Shown here: positions 52,381-61,783 of the stretch, one piece after another
How the letters are laid out: each line of letters starts with the position of its first letter
Position numbering within the stretch: the stretch's first letter is position 1
Assembly (NCBI GenBank): GCA_023392535.1
Contig: JAEVYY010000002.1
Location: 113,344 to 177,343 of the forward strand
Source: Bacillota bacterium
GTDB lineage: Bacteria; Bacillota; Clostridia; Lachnospirales; Lachnospiraceae
DNA: 64,000 nucleotides
Reading direction: 5' to 3'
Notes under the pieces: generated by a model
What the model was told of the DNA's origin: nothing
Databases searched by the model: none
What the model saw: only the letters and a program-made list of their open reading frames with translations
Translations under genes and position numbers: made by a program

Positions 52381-53334
52381 TTATTCTAGAAATAGGGATG
52401 TAATATCAAATTCATTTTCTATCATATCATTTTTGTACATAAAATCAGCGGTTGCCTGAAAGCCTTCCTTATCTGCATCCGTAAGTGCAACACCAAAATC
52501 ATAATAGGTATACATCTCTTCTACCGCAGAGCGTTCTAAATCCAGTGATGTTGCTACCATTTCCACGGTTTCTTCATAGTTATTATTCATGAATTCTATG
52601 ATTTCTGACTGAGATGCTTTTAATAACTCGATAACTTCCGGATGCTTTTCATAAAATTCACCGGAAACAGCTACGCATATGATTGCATGAATCAACCCTT
52701 CCCCATTTGTCACAAGATGATATCCAGCAGCCTGTATTTGATTTGCTGCCGGACCTGCTAGCAAAGCAGCATCGATACTTCCCCCGCCCAGTGCCGCTTG
52801 TGCATCGGGAATTGACATGTTTACAAAATTCACATTCTCAAGAGACATTCCAGCAGTTGCCAAGTACGCAACCAAAAGTTCATGAAGATTTGTTCCCGTT
52901 GGTCCTGCAATCGTTTTTCCTCGTAAGTCTTCTGGTGAATTGATGGAATCGTCTTTCGTAAATAAACAGAATGCCTTTGGTGATCGGCTATACATGTCTA
53001 CTACTTTTATATCAGATCCATTTGCCGCTGCAAGAATGACAGAGGTAGCACCGACCGCATTTAAGATCTGAATATCACCGGAAGCTAATGCCTGTGTTTG
53101 TTCGGAACCAGATGTAATTTCCGAATAGTTAACTGCTATCCCCTTTTCCCCAAAGACTTCCGTAAAAATACCTTTTTCCTTTTCGATGATAGAAGGTACA
53201 TTAAGAGGAGAAGTCACATAGGTAAAGGTAACACTTTCCGGATAATCCCCTTGTGCAGCTTTTTGACTGCCACAGCCTACAAGTAAACAACTACAAAACG
53301 TTAAAGTCAACAGAATTGATAATAATTTTTTCAT
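52381..53334 (-). CDS. SsuA/TauA-type ABC substrate-binding lipoprotein
   Basis: 317 residues. Lipoprotein signal ends in LVGC (C21). NMT1/SsuA-like periplasmic-binding fold: FTYVTSPLNVPSIIEKEKGIF, SGSEQTQALASGDIQI, RGKTIAGPTGTNLHELLVAYL, DAALLAGPAANQI. These proteins bind sulfonates, nitrate, bicarbonate or thiamine precursors; the ligand is not evident here. The start at 53334 has AAGGAGG 6 bases upstream. It is last in the operon with an ATPase, permease and an H-cluster-like protein. Confidence 0.85.
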   Translation of the reverse strand: MKKLLSILLTLTFCSCLLVGCGSQKAAQGDYPESVTFTYVTSPLNVPSIIEKEKGIFTEVFGEKGIAVNYSEITSGSEQTQALASGDIQILNAVGATSVILAAANGSDIKVVDMYSRSPKAFCLFTKDDSINSPEDLRGKTIAGPTGTNLHELLVAYLATAGMSLENVNFVNMSIPDAQAALGGGSIDAALLAGPAANQIQAAGYHLVTNGEGLIHAIICVAVSGEFYEKHPEVIELLKASQSEIIEFMNNNYEETVEMVATSLDLERSAVEEMYTYYDFGVALTDADKEGFQATADFMYKNDMIENEFDITSLFLE

Positions 53335-53345
53335 AAATTTCCTCC

Positions 53346-54053
53346 TTAGCATAATTGTGCCAATATATCTTTTTTTCTTTCTATAAATGCAGCATTAAGC
53401 AAATCTCGATGTAACGCATTCTCAGGAATTTGATATTCCTTTTTCACACTGCCATTTTCTAAAATAATTATTTTTTGTGCAATTGATAAAGCTTCATCTA
53501 TACTATGAGTAACAAATAACATACCGCATTTACGTTCCTGCTGTATTCGTACAAGTTCCATTTGCATCTGTTTACGGGTAAAGTAATCGAGTGCCGCAAA
53601 CGGCTCATCCAACAGTATGAAAGAAGGTCTGTAAGCCAATGCCCGTGCCAGGGACACTCGTTGTTGCATGCCTCCCGATAGTTGCACCGGATATGCATCT
53701 TGAAATCCTTCCAGACCCACCATACGAATCAATTCCTCTATTTCCTCTGAACAGATTTCTCCCCTTTTGAGTCCAAATATAATATTTTGATAGGTGGTAA
53801 GCCAAGGCATCAGACGAGGCTCCTGAAATACAAAAGCAGTTCGCGGCCTTTCATTAAAAGAAATACTGCCTTCATCATAGGATTCCAATTGTCCTATAAT
53901 ACGAAGAAAAGTCGTTTTACCGCATCCGCTTTTCCCCAAAATAACTGTGATATCATTGTTATTTGCTTCCATATGTAAATTGTTAAGTACACTATGGTTC
54001 TGTTCACCGATAAGGAATTTTTTATGCAGGGAAACCACTTTAAGTCCAGACAT
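53346..54053 (-). CDS. SsuB/TauB-type ABC ATP-binding protein
   Basis: 235 residues. Walker A GKSGCGKTT (about 39-47), FQEPRLMPWLT Q-loop, signature LSGGMQQRVSLARAL and Walker B FILLDEPFAALD. This is the nitrate/sulfonate/bicarbonate importer ATPase type. It overlaps the permease gene by 14 bases and is followed 11 bases later by the substrate-binding gene. Confidence 0.92.
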   Translation of the reverse strand: MSGLKVVSLHKKFLIGEQNHSVLNNLHMEANNNDITVILGKSGCGKTTFLRIIGQLESYDEGSISFNERPRTAFVFQEPRLMPWLTTYQNIIFGLKRGEICSEEIEELIRMVGLEGFQDAYPVQLSGGMQQRVSLARALAYRPSFILLDEPFAALDYFTRKQMQMELVRIQQERKCGMLFVTHSIDEALSIAQKIIILENGSVKKEYQIPENALHRDLLNAAFIERKKDILAQLC

Positions 54054-54810
54054 TCTTACTTTCCCCTTTCAGTATTTTTCGAATTAAATAGGCAAAGATT
54101 CGATCACAGGCATATCCAACGCTCCCAATCATAAGGATTCCAACAATGACTTTGTCAGAGCGAGACATTTGTTGTGCATAAAGAATCATATGCCCCAAAC
54201 CAGTAGAAGCTGCTATCATCTCTGCTCCAATGATAGCACGCCAGCTATAGCCCAGACCAATCCGCATTCCTACTAGAATATCGGAAAGCGCATTGGGCAA
54301 TATGATCCGAAAAAATAATTCTTTTTTTGTTAGGCCTAAGGAAATACCTACGTCTAAAAGTTTCTGATCACATTGTGAAAACCCCTTAGAAATATTAAGA
54401 AACATAGGAAAGAAGGAAGCAAGTATAATAATAATGATTTTGGATGTTTCTCCAATTCCATACCAAAGTATCAAAAGAGCCACCAGGCTTAGAGGCGGCA
54501 CATTTCTCATGAACTGCACCAGAAAATGATAGTAACCTGACCATGTCGGCTTTAAAGAGGATAAAACACCTAATAAAGAAGCAAAAATAAATGCTATGCA
54601 AAAACCAATCAGAACTCTTCGTAAACTTATAGCAATATCAAGAAACAATTCTCCTGTCAAAATCATTTTCCAAAAACTATGTAACACTTTGATGGGAGAT
54701 GGTAAAAGGTAATCCGTCCAAATTTTCAAGTGACATGCCGATATCCATAAAATAAGTAGGATCAGTAAAATAGATAAAGGTTGTAAGATACTTCCGTTCT
54801 TTCTCTTCAT
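54040..54810 (-). CDS. SsuC/TauC-type ABC permease
   Basis: 256 residues with about six TM helices. Binding-protein-dependent permease with the EAA-loop-type ISKGFSQCDQKLLDVGISLGLTKKELFFRIILPNALSDILVGMRIGLGYSWRAIIGAEM region, as in SsuC. The ATG at 54810 shares an ATGA overlap with the H-cluster-like gene's stop, so the two are translationally coupled. Confidence 0.88.
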   Translation of the reverse strand: MKRKNGSILQPLSILLILLILWISACHLKIWTDYLLPSPIKVLHSFWKMILTGELFLDIAISLRRVLIGFCIAFIFASLLGVLSSLKPTWSGYYHFLVQFMRNVPPLSLVALLILWYGIGETSKIIIIILASFFPMFLNISKGFSQCDQKLLDVGISLGLTKKELFFRIILPNALSDILVGMRIGLGYSWRAIIGAEMIAASTGLGHMILYAQQMSRSDKVIVGILMIGSVGYACDRIFAYLIRKILKGESKNVWT

Positions 54811-55418
54811 TCTCTTACACCAGGGCCCTTGTGACAACCTTGTGGACAATAAAGCAATTCAATTACCTCTGCATTTGTTTTTTGTGATTTGGAAAAAAAA
54901 GCATGGATTTGATCTTGTCCGGTTAGCATAATACTTTTTTTCGATATTTTACTAAAAAATCCTGGTGGTATAGGACTTTCCTCTAACTCCTTAGGAATTA
55001 AATCTAGCGTTGCCCTCTTTCGTAAATCAGTAAACGGTAAAAAAGTCGTATTTTTAAGTTCCAGATTATTTCCGGATACGGCCAGTTCCTTGCAGGGCGT
55101 TATCACGATCAACTCGTCATATTCAGATAAATATCTTTGAACTTCTCTTGCACAATGGAGCAGAATAGGTTCAATATCTGGAAATACATACTCCTCTACA
55201 GGAAAATTATTTTTAATATAATCGACAGCTTTTGGACAACGCATATCTAATATGGTTTTTTTCGAGTCCGCTATTTCTTGTCTATAACGATCCTTTACAA
55301 AATTCCCCCAGTCTTCTTTGCATTGTATCGGCTGCAGGTCAGTTTTTTTTGCTACATATTCCAACTGCTCCCATCCATACATATTGATAACAACAGGATT
55401 GAACCATACATATGTCAT
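54807..55418 (-). CDS. Minimal [FeFe]-hydrogenase-like H-cluster domain protein
   Basis: 203 residues, far shorter than the roughly 350-residue H-domain of real hydrogenases. It keeps the three H-cluster loops in order. L1 is ILDMRCPKAV (C61), L2 is VITPCKELA (C109) and L3 is ELLYCPQGCHKGPGV (C191, C195). These four cysteines align with C300, C355, C499 and C503 of Clostridium hydrogenase I. The proton-relay cysteine next to C300 is absent (MRCP in place of SCCP), as in sensory hydrogenases. Other matches include FPDIEPIL, TDLRKR and LTGQDQIHAFF. There are no ferredoxin domains. The start at 55418 has AAAGGAGC upstream. First gene of the SsuABC-like operon, ATGA-coupled to the permease. A redox/H2-sensing or CO/cyanide-related role is possible but unknown. 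Confidence 0.75.
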   Translation of the reverse strand: MTYVWFNPVVINMYGWEQLEYVAKKTDLQPIQCKEDWGNFVKDRYRQEIADSKKTILDMRCPKAVDYIKNNFPVEEYVFPDIEPILLHCAREVQRYLSEYDELIVITPCKELAVSGNNLELKNTTFLPFTDLRKRATLDLIPKELEESPIPPGFFSKISKKSIMLTGQDQIHAFFSKSQKTNAEVIELLYCPQGCHKGPGVRE

Positions 55419-55433
55419 AGATGCTCCTTTCTG

Positions 55434-55451
55434 GTTAGCTTTTCCTAACCG
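55434..55451 (-). other. Short hairpin in the leader of the H-cluster operon
   Basis: GGTTAG and CTAACC form a perfect 6-bp stem with a 6-base loop, between the promoter and the first start codon. Confidence 0.45.
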
Positions 55452-55458
55452 CCTCGCT

Positions 55459-55487
55459 ATTGTATAATGAGAACAAATTTGTGTCAA
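55459..55487 (-). promoter_or_regulatory. Promoter of the H-cluster/ABC operon with spacer palindrome
   Basis: On the minus strand TTGACA (55487-55482), 17 bp, TACAAT (55464-55459). The spacer holds the perfect palindrome ACAAATTTGT (55473-55482), a likely operator. Confidence 0.75.
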
Positions 55488-55530
55488 TTCAGATTTTTCT
55501 AAGAGATATACTTTATCAATAGCACAACGA

Positions 55531-55562
55531 AAAATCCAGCAGGTATCTACCTGCTGGATTTT
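55531..55562 (-). terminator. Terminator of the sugar ABC operon
   Basis: Perfect 14-bp stem AAAATCCAGCAGGT-ATCT-ACCTGCTGGATTTT, with T-rich exit on the minus strand, 25 bases after the substrate-binding gene. Confidence 0.85.
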
Positions 55563-55586
55563 AATTTATCTCCCACCTTCTCTTTC

Positions 55587-56912
55587 CTATTCTGCTCCTT
55601 CTAACTCAACCCATTTTGCTTCTATTTGTTCGCATGCTGCGTCTTTATCAATGGAACCTGCAACGTAAGACTGCATGATCTCACCAAATGCCTGATGGAA
55701 GCTATCCGTTGAATAGGCAATTGATAACGTAGCACTTCCTTCTTCCTTCTCTAATGCACTACCCTGCTTGATTATTTCAAAATCAGGTGTGTTACCATCT
55801 TTGATTGGTGGAATGACACCTGCCACATCCTTGAACCAGGTTTTACCATAATCCGATGTATACCACCAATTTAAGAAGTCCAAAGTAGGTTGTAATACTT
55901 TAGAATCTTTGTTTACCCGAAGTGCCTGATCAGAGCCTCCAATGATCTTGCATAAAGAAGCATCCTCATTTACCGGATAACCATCAAAGCCTATCTTGAT
56001 ATCCGGATTGATCTTTAATACATCAGCTTCGACCCACGCTCCCTGACCAAGCATGATACCTACTTTACCAGTTGCAAATGCTGCTTCTTCTGCGCTTAAG
56101 TCAGTCTCCAAAGGTTTTGCATCGCCGTATTTTACTCCCAGATCGACCAATTGAAAGAAATTATCGTAAATTTCCGGATAATCTTTTAAGTGTGCTTCCC
56201 CTGACGCAAATTTCTTAACGAGGCCTTCCACATCATCACCACCTGCTGCATCTAAATAGGTTTGGAAACAATGTTTGTAGACCCACCATTCTGCAAAACC
56301 TGTCGTAAAAGGGGTATATCCCGCTGCTGACAACTTTTCACAAGCTGCTTCAAGTTCTGACATGGTCTGCGGGAAAGAAGAAATACCTACTTCTTCAAAG
56401 ATTCCTTTGTTGTAAATAACACCAAAATAGTTACCTTTAATGCTAAGACCATGTACTTCATTGCCGGACATCATAACCGATTTTACGGAATCGCTCATTG
56501 CTCCAGATAATGGTTGATCTGCGAGGTTATAAGAATAGTCCAGATAGGTATTGATCTCTTTTCCCGAAGTAGAGGAAAAGATATCCGGACAATCTCCGGA
56601 ATTCAATTTTGCTTTTAGTAAGGTTGGATAATCATTCTGTGTTGTCTCATAGTTTATCGTTACATTTGGTTTCACTTCTTTATATGCTGCAATTAATTCT
56701 CCCATCGCATCCGCATATTCCGGACTTGCAATAAACATATAAATCTCTGCTGTCTCATCATCAGAAGCTTTTGTTGTCGATTCTGCCACATCCTGTGTAG
56801 TAGTACCTTCCGCTCCAGTAGCTGCATCCCCCGAAGCAGATTTCCCACAGCCAGTCAGCATGGTGGTAATCATAGCTACACCCAATAACGTACGAATCAA
56901 TTTCTTTTTCAT
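55587..56912 (-). CDS. Sugar ABC transporter substrate-binding lipoprotein
   Basis: 441 residues. Lipoprotein signal ending in LTGC (C22), an Ala/Thr-rich spacer, then a family-1 extracellular solute-binding protein: EIYMFIASPEYADAMGELIAAYKEV, YPTLLKAKLNSGDCPDIF, FTTGFAEWWVYKH, ATGKVGIMLGQGAWVEADV. It captures an oligosaccharide and delivers it to the two permeases encoded upstream. No ATPase gene is present; such systems share a housekeeping MsmX-type ATPase. Regulation is probably by the divergent YesM/YesN pair. Confidence 0.9.
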   Translation of the reverse strand: MKKKLIRTLLGVAMITTMLTGCGKSASGDAATGAEGTTTQDVAESTTKASDDETAEIYMFIASPEYADAMGELIAAYKEVKPNVTINYETTQNDYPTLLKAKLNSGDCPDIFSSTSGKEINTYLDYSYNLADQPLSGAMSDSVKSVMMSGNEVHGLSIKGNYFGVIYNKGIFEEVGISSFPQTMSELEAACEKLSAAGYTPFTTGFAEWWVYKHCFQTYLDAAGGDDVEGLVKKFASGEAHLKDYPEIYDNFFQLVDLGVKYGDAKPLETDLSAEEAAFATGKVGIMLGQGAWVEADVLKINPDIKIGFDGYPVNEDASLCKIIGGSDQALRVNKDSKVLQPTLDFLNWWYTSDYGKTWFKDVAGVIPPIKDGNTPDFEIIKQGSALEKEEGSATLSIAYSTDSFHQAFGEIMQSYVAGSIDKDAACEQIEAKWVELEGAE

Positions 56913-57009
56913 AGTTCTCGCTCTCCTTTTCTTTTTATGCCCTTTTTATTGTATCCTGAATCAGATGCATCGTCTCCAGAAACCATGTCCACTGATCAGT
57001 GATTGATAC

Positions 57010-57849
57010 CTATCCTTTTACAGCTCCCGCAACGACTCCTTCTACAATATTTTTCTGTAACAAAATAAAGAATATAATAGAAGGTAATACGGCTAATACC
57101 ATGGCAGTCATTGCATAATGCCACTGTGTATTAAACTGACCCACAAATGTATAAGCAGACAAAACTAATGTCTTTGTCTTTGGTGAACTGTTTACCATTA
57201 ATAGCGGTAATAAAAAATCATTCCATATCCACATAACATCCAATACAATAACGGTCGCAGTCACTGATTTTAAAAGGGGAAAAATTATTGCAGTAAATGT
57301 TTTCAATGTGGAAGCCCCATCCATAAAAGCGCTTTCATCAATTTCCTTGGGTATTGTCTTCATGAAATTGTAATAGATAAATGTTGCCATCGGAATTCCG
57401 AATCCCCAATATTGAATGCCAAGCCCCCAGGTACTGCCAGACAGATGGATTACATTCATTACTTTCAGTAAGGTAATCATAATTGTCTGAAAAGGTATCA
57501 GCATTGGTGTTATAATGATAAGATGGGCGATACGAGTATAATTACCTCGTCTTCTTTCCAGTATGTAAGCTGTGCTAGAGGAGAATCCGACAATACCCAA
57601 AATACCAACTCCTGTAATGATTACATTATTCAAAAACAATCTTTTATAATCCATTTTGTTAATAACATCTATATAATTCTGCCATTCCAAAACTTTCGGA
57701 AGTGCAATTACATCGGCCACAACCTCTCCAAAAGGTTTTACAGAATTGATAAACATTAAGAAGATGGGATACATATAGATAAGCGCTATGAAAATCATAA
57801 TGATTTCAGTTACTATTATTCGCAGTCTCTTTTTTTGCTTTCTTGTCAT
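57010..57849 (-). CDS. Carbohydrate ABC permease, MalG type
   Basis: 279 residues, six TM helices. The conserved EAA loop is KTIPKEIDESAFMDGASTLKTFTAIIFPLLKSV, with the MalG-type N-terminus (YMYPIFLMFINSVKPFGEV). It pairs with the MalF-type subunit encoded just upstream; the two genes share one base (TGATG). Confidence 0.92.
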   Translation of the reverse strand: MTRKQKKRLRIIVTEIIMIFIALIYMYPIFLMFINSVKPFGEVVADVIALPKVLEWQNYIDVINKMDYKRLFLNNVIITGVGILGIVGFSSSTAYILERRRGNYTRIAHLIIITPMLIPFQTIMITLLKVMNVIHLSGSTWGLGIQYWGFGIPMATFIYYNFMKTIPKEIDESAFMDGASTLKTFTAIIFPLLKSVTATVIVLDVMWIWNDFLLPLLMVNSSPKTKTLVLSAYTFVGQFNTQWHYAMTAMVLAVLPSIIFFILLQKNIVEGVVAGAVKG

Positions 57850-58733
57850 CAGATCTCAACCTCCCTACTCCTGAATCCTTTTAATACCAATTGTGTCAGA
57901 ACTAATATAAGCAGGAAAAAAACCAAAGACTTTGCGGAACCCAGGCCATAATTATTGTTTTGGAAAGCCTCACGGTAGATGTCTAGTGTAACACTATAGG
58001 TAGAGGCTCCTGGTCCTCCCTTGGTCAATGCAAGAATTATATCAAATACTTTTAGAGAATTTGTCAAAGACATGAATACACATGTGGTAATGGAAGGGCC
58101 CAACAGGGGAAGTGTTACCTTGAAAAACTTCTCCAGCCCGTTTGCTCCATCCACGGTAGCCGCTTCCAAAACATCATTTGGTATGGCTTGCAGACCTGCA
58201 ATATATAATACTATATAAAAACCGACCGACTGCCAGATCCCTACAAAAACAACTGAATAGAATGCCAATTTTGGATTACCCAGCCAGCTGAGATTTAAAA
58301 ATTCCATTCCTGTCATTTCAAATAATTTAGCAAATCCTTGGGAAAAAATAAATTTCCATATAAATCCAACAATCGTCATACTCATGATATAAGGGATAAA
58401 GAAAACACCTCTTACTATATTTGCTGTTTTCAATTTTTTCACTAAAATAACTGCCAGCACCAACGCCAGGCTATTTGCTATCATCATGAATAATACGGTA
58501 TATTTTGCCGTAAACAACAACGATCTGGCAAATTCACTCCCCCTACTGAATAATGTCTGAAAATTTTCTAAACCAATAAATACCGGTTCTTTTGAAATTC
58601 CATTCCACGCAGTCAAAGAATAATATCCGCTCATTATAAATGGTATGTAAATCATTACCGTTACCAATAATATGGCTGGTAATGTGTATAAAACAGTCTC
58701 TACTTTCTGTTTGTTCCCTCCTACCCACTTCAT
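57849..58733 (-). CDS. Carbohydrate ABC permease, MalF type
   Basis: 294 residues with six TM helices. EAA loop: LQAIPNDVLEAATVDGANGLEKFFKVTLPLLGPS. The N-terminal YSLTAWNGISKEPVFIGLENFQTLF is a typical start for sugar MalF-type permeases. First gene of the importer operon. GGGGAG lies upstream of the ATG. A TATAAT about 75 bases before the start codon is the probable -10 box, with a weak -35. Confidence 0.92.
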   Translation of the reverse strand: MKWVGGNKQKVETVLYTLPAILLVTVMIYIPFIMSGYYSLTAWNGISKEPVFIGLENFQTLFSRGSEFARSLLFTAKYTVLFMMIANSLALVLAVILVKKLKTANIVRGVFFIPYIMSMTIVGFIWKFIFSQGFAKLFEMTGMEFLNLSWLGNPKLAFYSVVFVGIWQSVGFYIVLYIAGLQAIPNDVLEAATVDGANGLEKFFKVTLPLLGPSITTCVFMSLTNSLKVFDIILALTKGGPGASTYSVTLDIYREAFQNNNYGLGSAKSLVFFLLILVLTQLVLKGFRSREVEI

Positions 58734-58927
58734 CTGCTTACTCCCCTCATTCTTTTTTGTGCATTTTGTATTTATTTGTAGTATTCATTTATTATATAGT
58801 ATACATTTTGTCTTTAGAATGTACTTTTGTGAACAGTTTGTGGTAAAAAACACACAATTTTCGTATGTATATACAAAACAATATGATAAAGTGATACTAT
58901 AGAAAAAGATAGGAGGAGGATTTCTCT

Positions 58928-60772
58928 ATGTCATACTTTATAGATAAAAATATCCTACGCGTTCTCATTAACGTATTCCGGGTTACAAAAAAGAAAGGTT
59001 ACAACTATGTTTGCACAATATCTCTTAAGACTCAGCTTCTCGCACTCGTCAGTATTACATTTACATTTATCATATTGTCTATTATCACCTACAATTATAA
59101 AAGTAACAGTATAGCCATGGTGCAGCAACAGATCCAAACATCTACAACATTACTGAATCTGGAAACACAAAATTTGGATTCTTATATCACGGAAATCAGC
59201 CGCTATTCATTGCTTTTACGCCACGACATCTCTTTTATGCAATGTATTAATTCTAATAAAGTACTAACTTATAGTGATAGTAATAACATACAGAGTCTCC
59301 TGCGCAGTAATTTTGATTCCAGAAATGATCTTATTTCTTACCGTTTATTTCTCCTAAAAAAAGCGGACAACTATGCCATCGACTCTAATAAGCACAAAGT
59401 ACAGACATTTACGGAAAATCACGTGACCGCATTACCTGGCTATGATTTTTTTACCAAAAAGCCATACTACCGCTCCATTGAACCTTCTGAAAATCCAAAC
59501 GTATTTATGACCTATTACAGAACAATTATACGGATAGAAGACCAGGAGCCCCTCGCCATTGTAGAATTGACTTTTAATACATCCTATATCAATTCTATTG
59601 CTAAAAATCACAATGATTTGGATGAATTATTCTGTATGGTAGATGAGAACGGTCAGCTACTCTACAGTAATAGTAGCATTCTAAATTACGATTTTTTGAA
59701 CGAAGCCCTTCCCACCCCTACGGATCCTGCCACTGGCAGCTTTCATTTAGAACGAAAAGAGACTAAGTACTTAGCGGTTTATCATAAAAGTGCTTTGCAT
59801 GGCTACACGATACTTAGTTTAAAACCGTTAGCTTCTTTAGATAAACAACTCAGTGCTACCAGAAATTTTAGTTTCTTTCTTGCCTCTATTGCCATATCCA
59901 TTGCTATTATAATGGTATTTATATTTATTCGTCTTATCACAAATCCACTTTCAACGTTGGCACACAGACTTCGTAAAGTAGGTACCGGCAATTTTACTAC
60001 TACAACGGATATTGGCGGAAGCCTTGAAATTTGTAATCTGGCCCACGACTTTAATTCTATGATCTATCATATTGATGAATTGATTAAAAAAAATTACATA
60101 TCTGAAATAAATACAAAAACTGCCAGGTTAACAGCTTTGGAGGCCCAATTAAATCCTCATTTTCTTTATAATACGCTACAGGCAATTTCATCCGAAGCGA
60201 TTATTAACAAGCAACCTAATATTTATTCCATGGTCACTGCGTTAGCCTCCATGCTTCGCTACTCTATAAAGGAAGAGGATTTTGTTACGGTTTCGCAGGA
60301 GATCAAATATGTGAATGATTATTTATCCTTACAGCATTTTCGTTTTGGAAACAATCTACATTACAAATGGAATATTGACGAAGATACTCTTATGATTAGA
60401 ATTCCCAAAATCAGTATTCAAACATTAGTGGAGAATTCTATTATACATGGTATGAATGGAGACATAGACAGGATTTGTATAACTATTAAGACTTTCCTTG
60501 AAGATAATAATCTACTTATCCAAGTTTGGGATAATGGTGCAGGTATCACCAAGGAACAGCTAATCGAATTAAATGCTTGTTTTAAGCAAAAAGACTTTAT
60601 AACAAATAAGAACCTGGGAATTGGACTCTTGAACTTAAACAGCCGACTGCATATTCTATATGAAAATCCAGCGACCTTAGCTGTCGAGAGCACTCCTTTT
60701 CATTATACACTAGTCACATTATCGATTCCAATAGGAGGTAACACACATGTATCAGGCACTGATCATAGATGA
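58928..60772 (+). CDS. YesM-type sensor histidine kinase
   Basis: 614 residues. One TM near residues 33-52, an extracytoplasmic Cache-like sensor (about 60-310), a second TM (about 312-336), HAMP (LSTLAHRLRKVGTGNF), the LytS/YesM-type histidine box LNPHFLYNTLQAISSEA and HATPase (IPKISIQTLVENSIIHGM, DNGAGI, GIGLLNLNSRL). It senses an extracellular sugar or the binding protein and phosphorylates the AraC-type regulator encoded next. GGAGGAGG precedes the ATG. It overlaps the regulator gene by 26 bases and diverges from the importer. Confidence 0.92.
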   Translation: MSYFIDKNILRVLINVFRVTKKKGYNYVCTISLKTQLLALVSITFTFIILSIITYNYKSNSIAMVQQQIQTSTTLLNLETQNLDSYITEISRYSLLLRHDISFMQCINSNKVLTYSDSNNIQSLLRSNFDSRNDLISYRLFLLKKADNYAIDSNKHKVQTFTENHVTALPGYDFFTKKPYYRSIEPSENPNVFMTYYRTIIRIEDQEPLAIVELTFNTSYINSIAKNHNDLDELFCMVDENGQLLYSNSSILNYDFLNEALPTPTDPATGSFHLERKETKYLAVYHKSALHGYTILSLKPLASLDKQLSATRNFSFFLASIAISIAIIMVFIFIRLITNPLSTLAHRLRKVGTGNFTTTTDIGGSLEICNLAHDFNSMIYHIDELIKKNYISEINTKTARLTALEAQLNPHFLYNTLQAISSEAIINKQPNIYSMVTALASMLRYSIKEEDFVTVSQEIKYVNDYLSLQHFRFGNNLHYKWNIDEDTLMIRIPKISIQTLVENSIIHGMNGDIDRICITIKTFLEDNNLLIQVWDNGAGITKEQLIELNACFKQKDFITNKNLGIGLLNLNSRLHILYENPATLAVESTPFHYTLVTLSIPIGGNTHVSGTDHR

Positions 60773-61511
60773 TGAAAATCCAGTTCGTATAGCAATTACA
60801 GCACTTGGCAATTGGCATTCTCTAGGAATGAAAGAACCTGCCTATGCAAAAAATGGAAAAGAGGGCTTATCGTGTATGCGCGAATTGCATCCGGATATTG
60901 TATTTGTCGATATGCAAATGCCAACCATGGGGGGAGCTGAATTCCTGAAAATAGCTAGAGAAGAATTTCCCAATACAAAATTTATTGTCGTAAGTGGATA
61001 TGATTATTTTGAATATGCACATGCCGCCATTCAATCAGGTGCCATTGATTATCTATTAAAACCAATCGTCAAAGAAGATCTGGATGCCGCCTTACAGAAA
61101 GCTGTTAAACTATTAAATTTAGAAAATGATATTTCCGAAGTAGTAGCGTTACCAGATGATACGATCATCTCCCCTAATGATGCAATTCGCATTATCAAAG
61201 AATATATCGAACAAAACTATTGTCAGGATATCAAGATTTCTATGTTTAGTGACCGCTATTTTTTTTCGAAAGAATATCTTTCTAAATTGTTTAAACGGAA
61301 ATATGGGTGCGGCATTTATGAATATGCTTTAAAACTCCGTATGGATCGGGCGAAAGAATTAATATCACAGCCGGATCTGCAAGTCCAGGAAATATCCGAC
61401 CGACTTGGATACAGCAATAATAATTATTTTAGTAAGGCATTTAAAAATTATTATGGGTTATCTCCAACGGAATACAAATCATCCATCCCTGGCAAGAGCA
61501 ATCGCCTTTGA
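60747..61511 (+). CDS. YesN-type response regulator with AraC output
   Basis: 254 residues. Receiver domain with D55 in VFVDMQMP and acidic pair near D8-D9, KPIVKED switch region, and a C-terminal AraC double HTH (ELISQPDLQVQEISDRLGYSNNNYFSKAFKNYYGLSPTEYK). It activates sugar-transport genes in this class of system, most likely the divergent importer operon. AGGAGG precedes the ATG, and its start lies within the end of the kinase gene. Confidence 0.93.
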   Translation: MYQALIIDDENPVRIAITALGNWHSLGMKEPAYAKNGKEGLSCMRELHPDIVFVDMQMPTMGGAEFLKIAREEFPNTKFIVVSGYDYFEYAHAAIQSGAIDYLLKPIVKEDLDAALQKAVKLLNLENDISEVVALPDDTIISPNDAIRIIKEYIEQNYCQDIKISMFSDRYFFSKEYLSKLFKRKYGCGIYEYALKLRMDRAKELISQPDLQVQEISDRLGYSNNNYFSKAFKNYYGLSPTEYKSSIPGKSNRL

Positions 61512-61532
61512 TAAACAATACGCAATGAAAAG

Positions 61533-61567
61533 AGGAGCAACGAACTTTAATAGGTCGTTGCTCCTTT
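61533..61567 (+). terminator. Terminator after the response regulator gene
   Basis: Perfect 11-bp stem AGGAGCAACGA (61533-61543) with TCGTTGCTCCT (61555-61565), followed by a short T-run. Confidence 0.65.
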
Positions 61568-61572
61568 GGGTG

Positions 61573-61761
61573 TTACTCTTTTTCTTCTTTGCTCAGTTCG
61601 TTTATTTTCTTATATTGCATATACGCTGTAATTGCGGATACTATTGCAATCAAAATACCGAAAACAGTAACGATTGGATCGTAATGACATTTCCAAAAGA
61701 AAGAAAGCACCAATAACAATACCAAAAATAGAAGTAGCATTATAAAATCTAATTTCTTCAT
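61573..61761 (-). CDS. Small two-TM membrane protein
   Basis: 62 residues with two hydrophobic segments (IMLLLFLVLLLVLSFFW and TVFGILIAIVSAITAYMQY) and a charged C-terminus (KKINELSKEEKE). The start at 61761 follows GAAGGTATAGGA. No family recognised. It lies 22 bases after the surface-protein gene on the same strand and may be co-transcribed. Confidence 0.55.
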   Translation of the reverse strand: MKKLDFIMLLLFLVLLLVLSFFWKCHYDPIVTVFGILIAIVSAITAYMQYKKINELSKEEKE

Positions 61762-61783
61762 TATCCTATACCTTCTTTCCACA

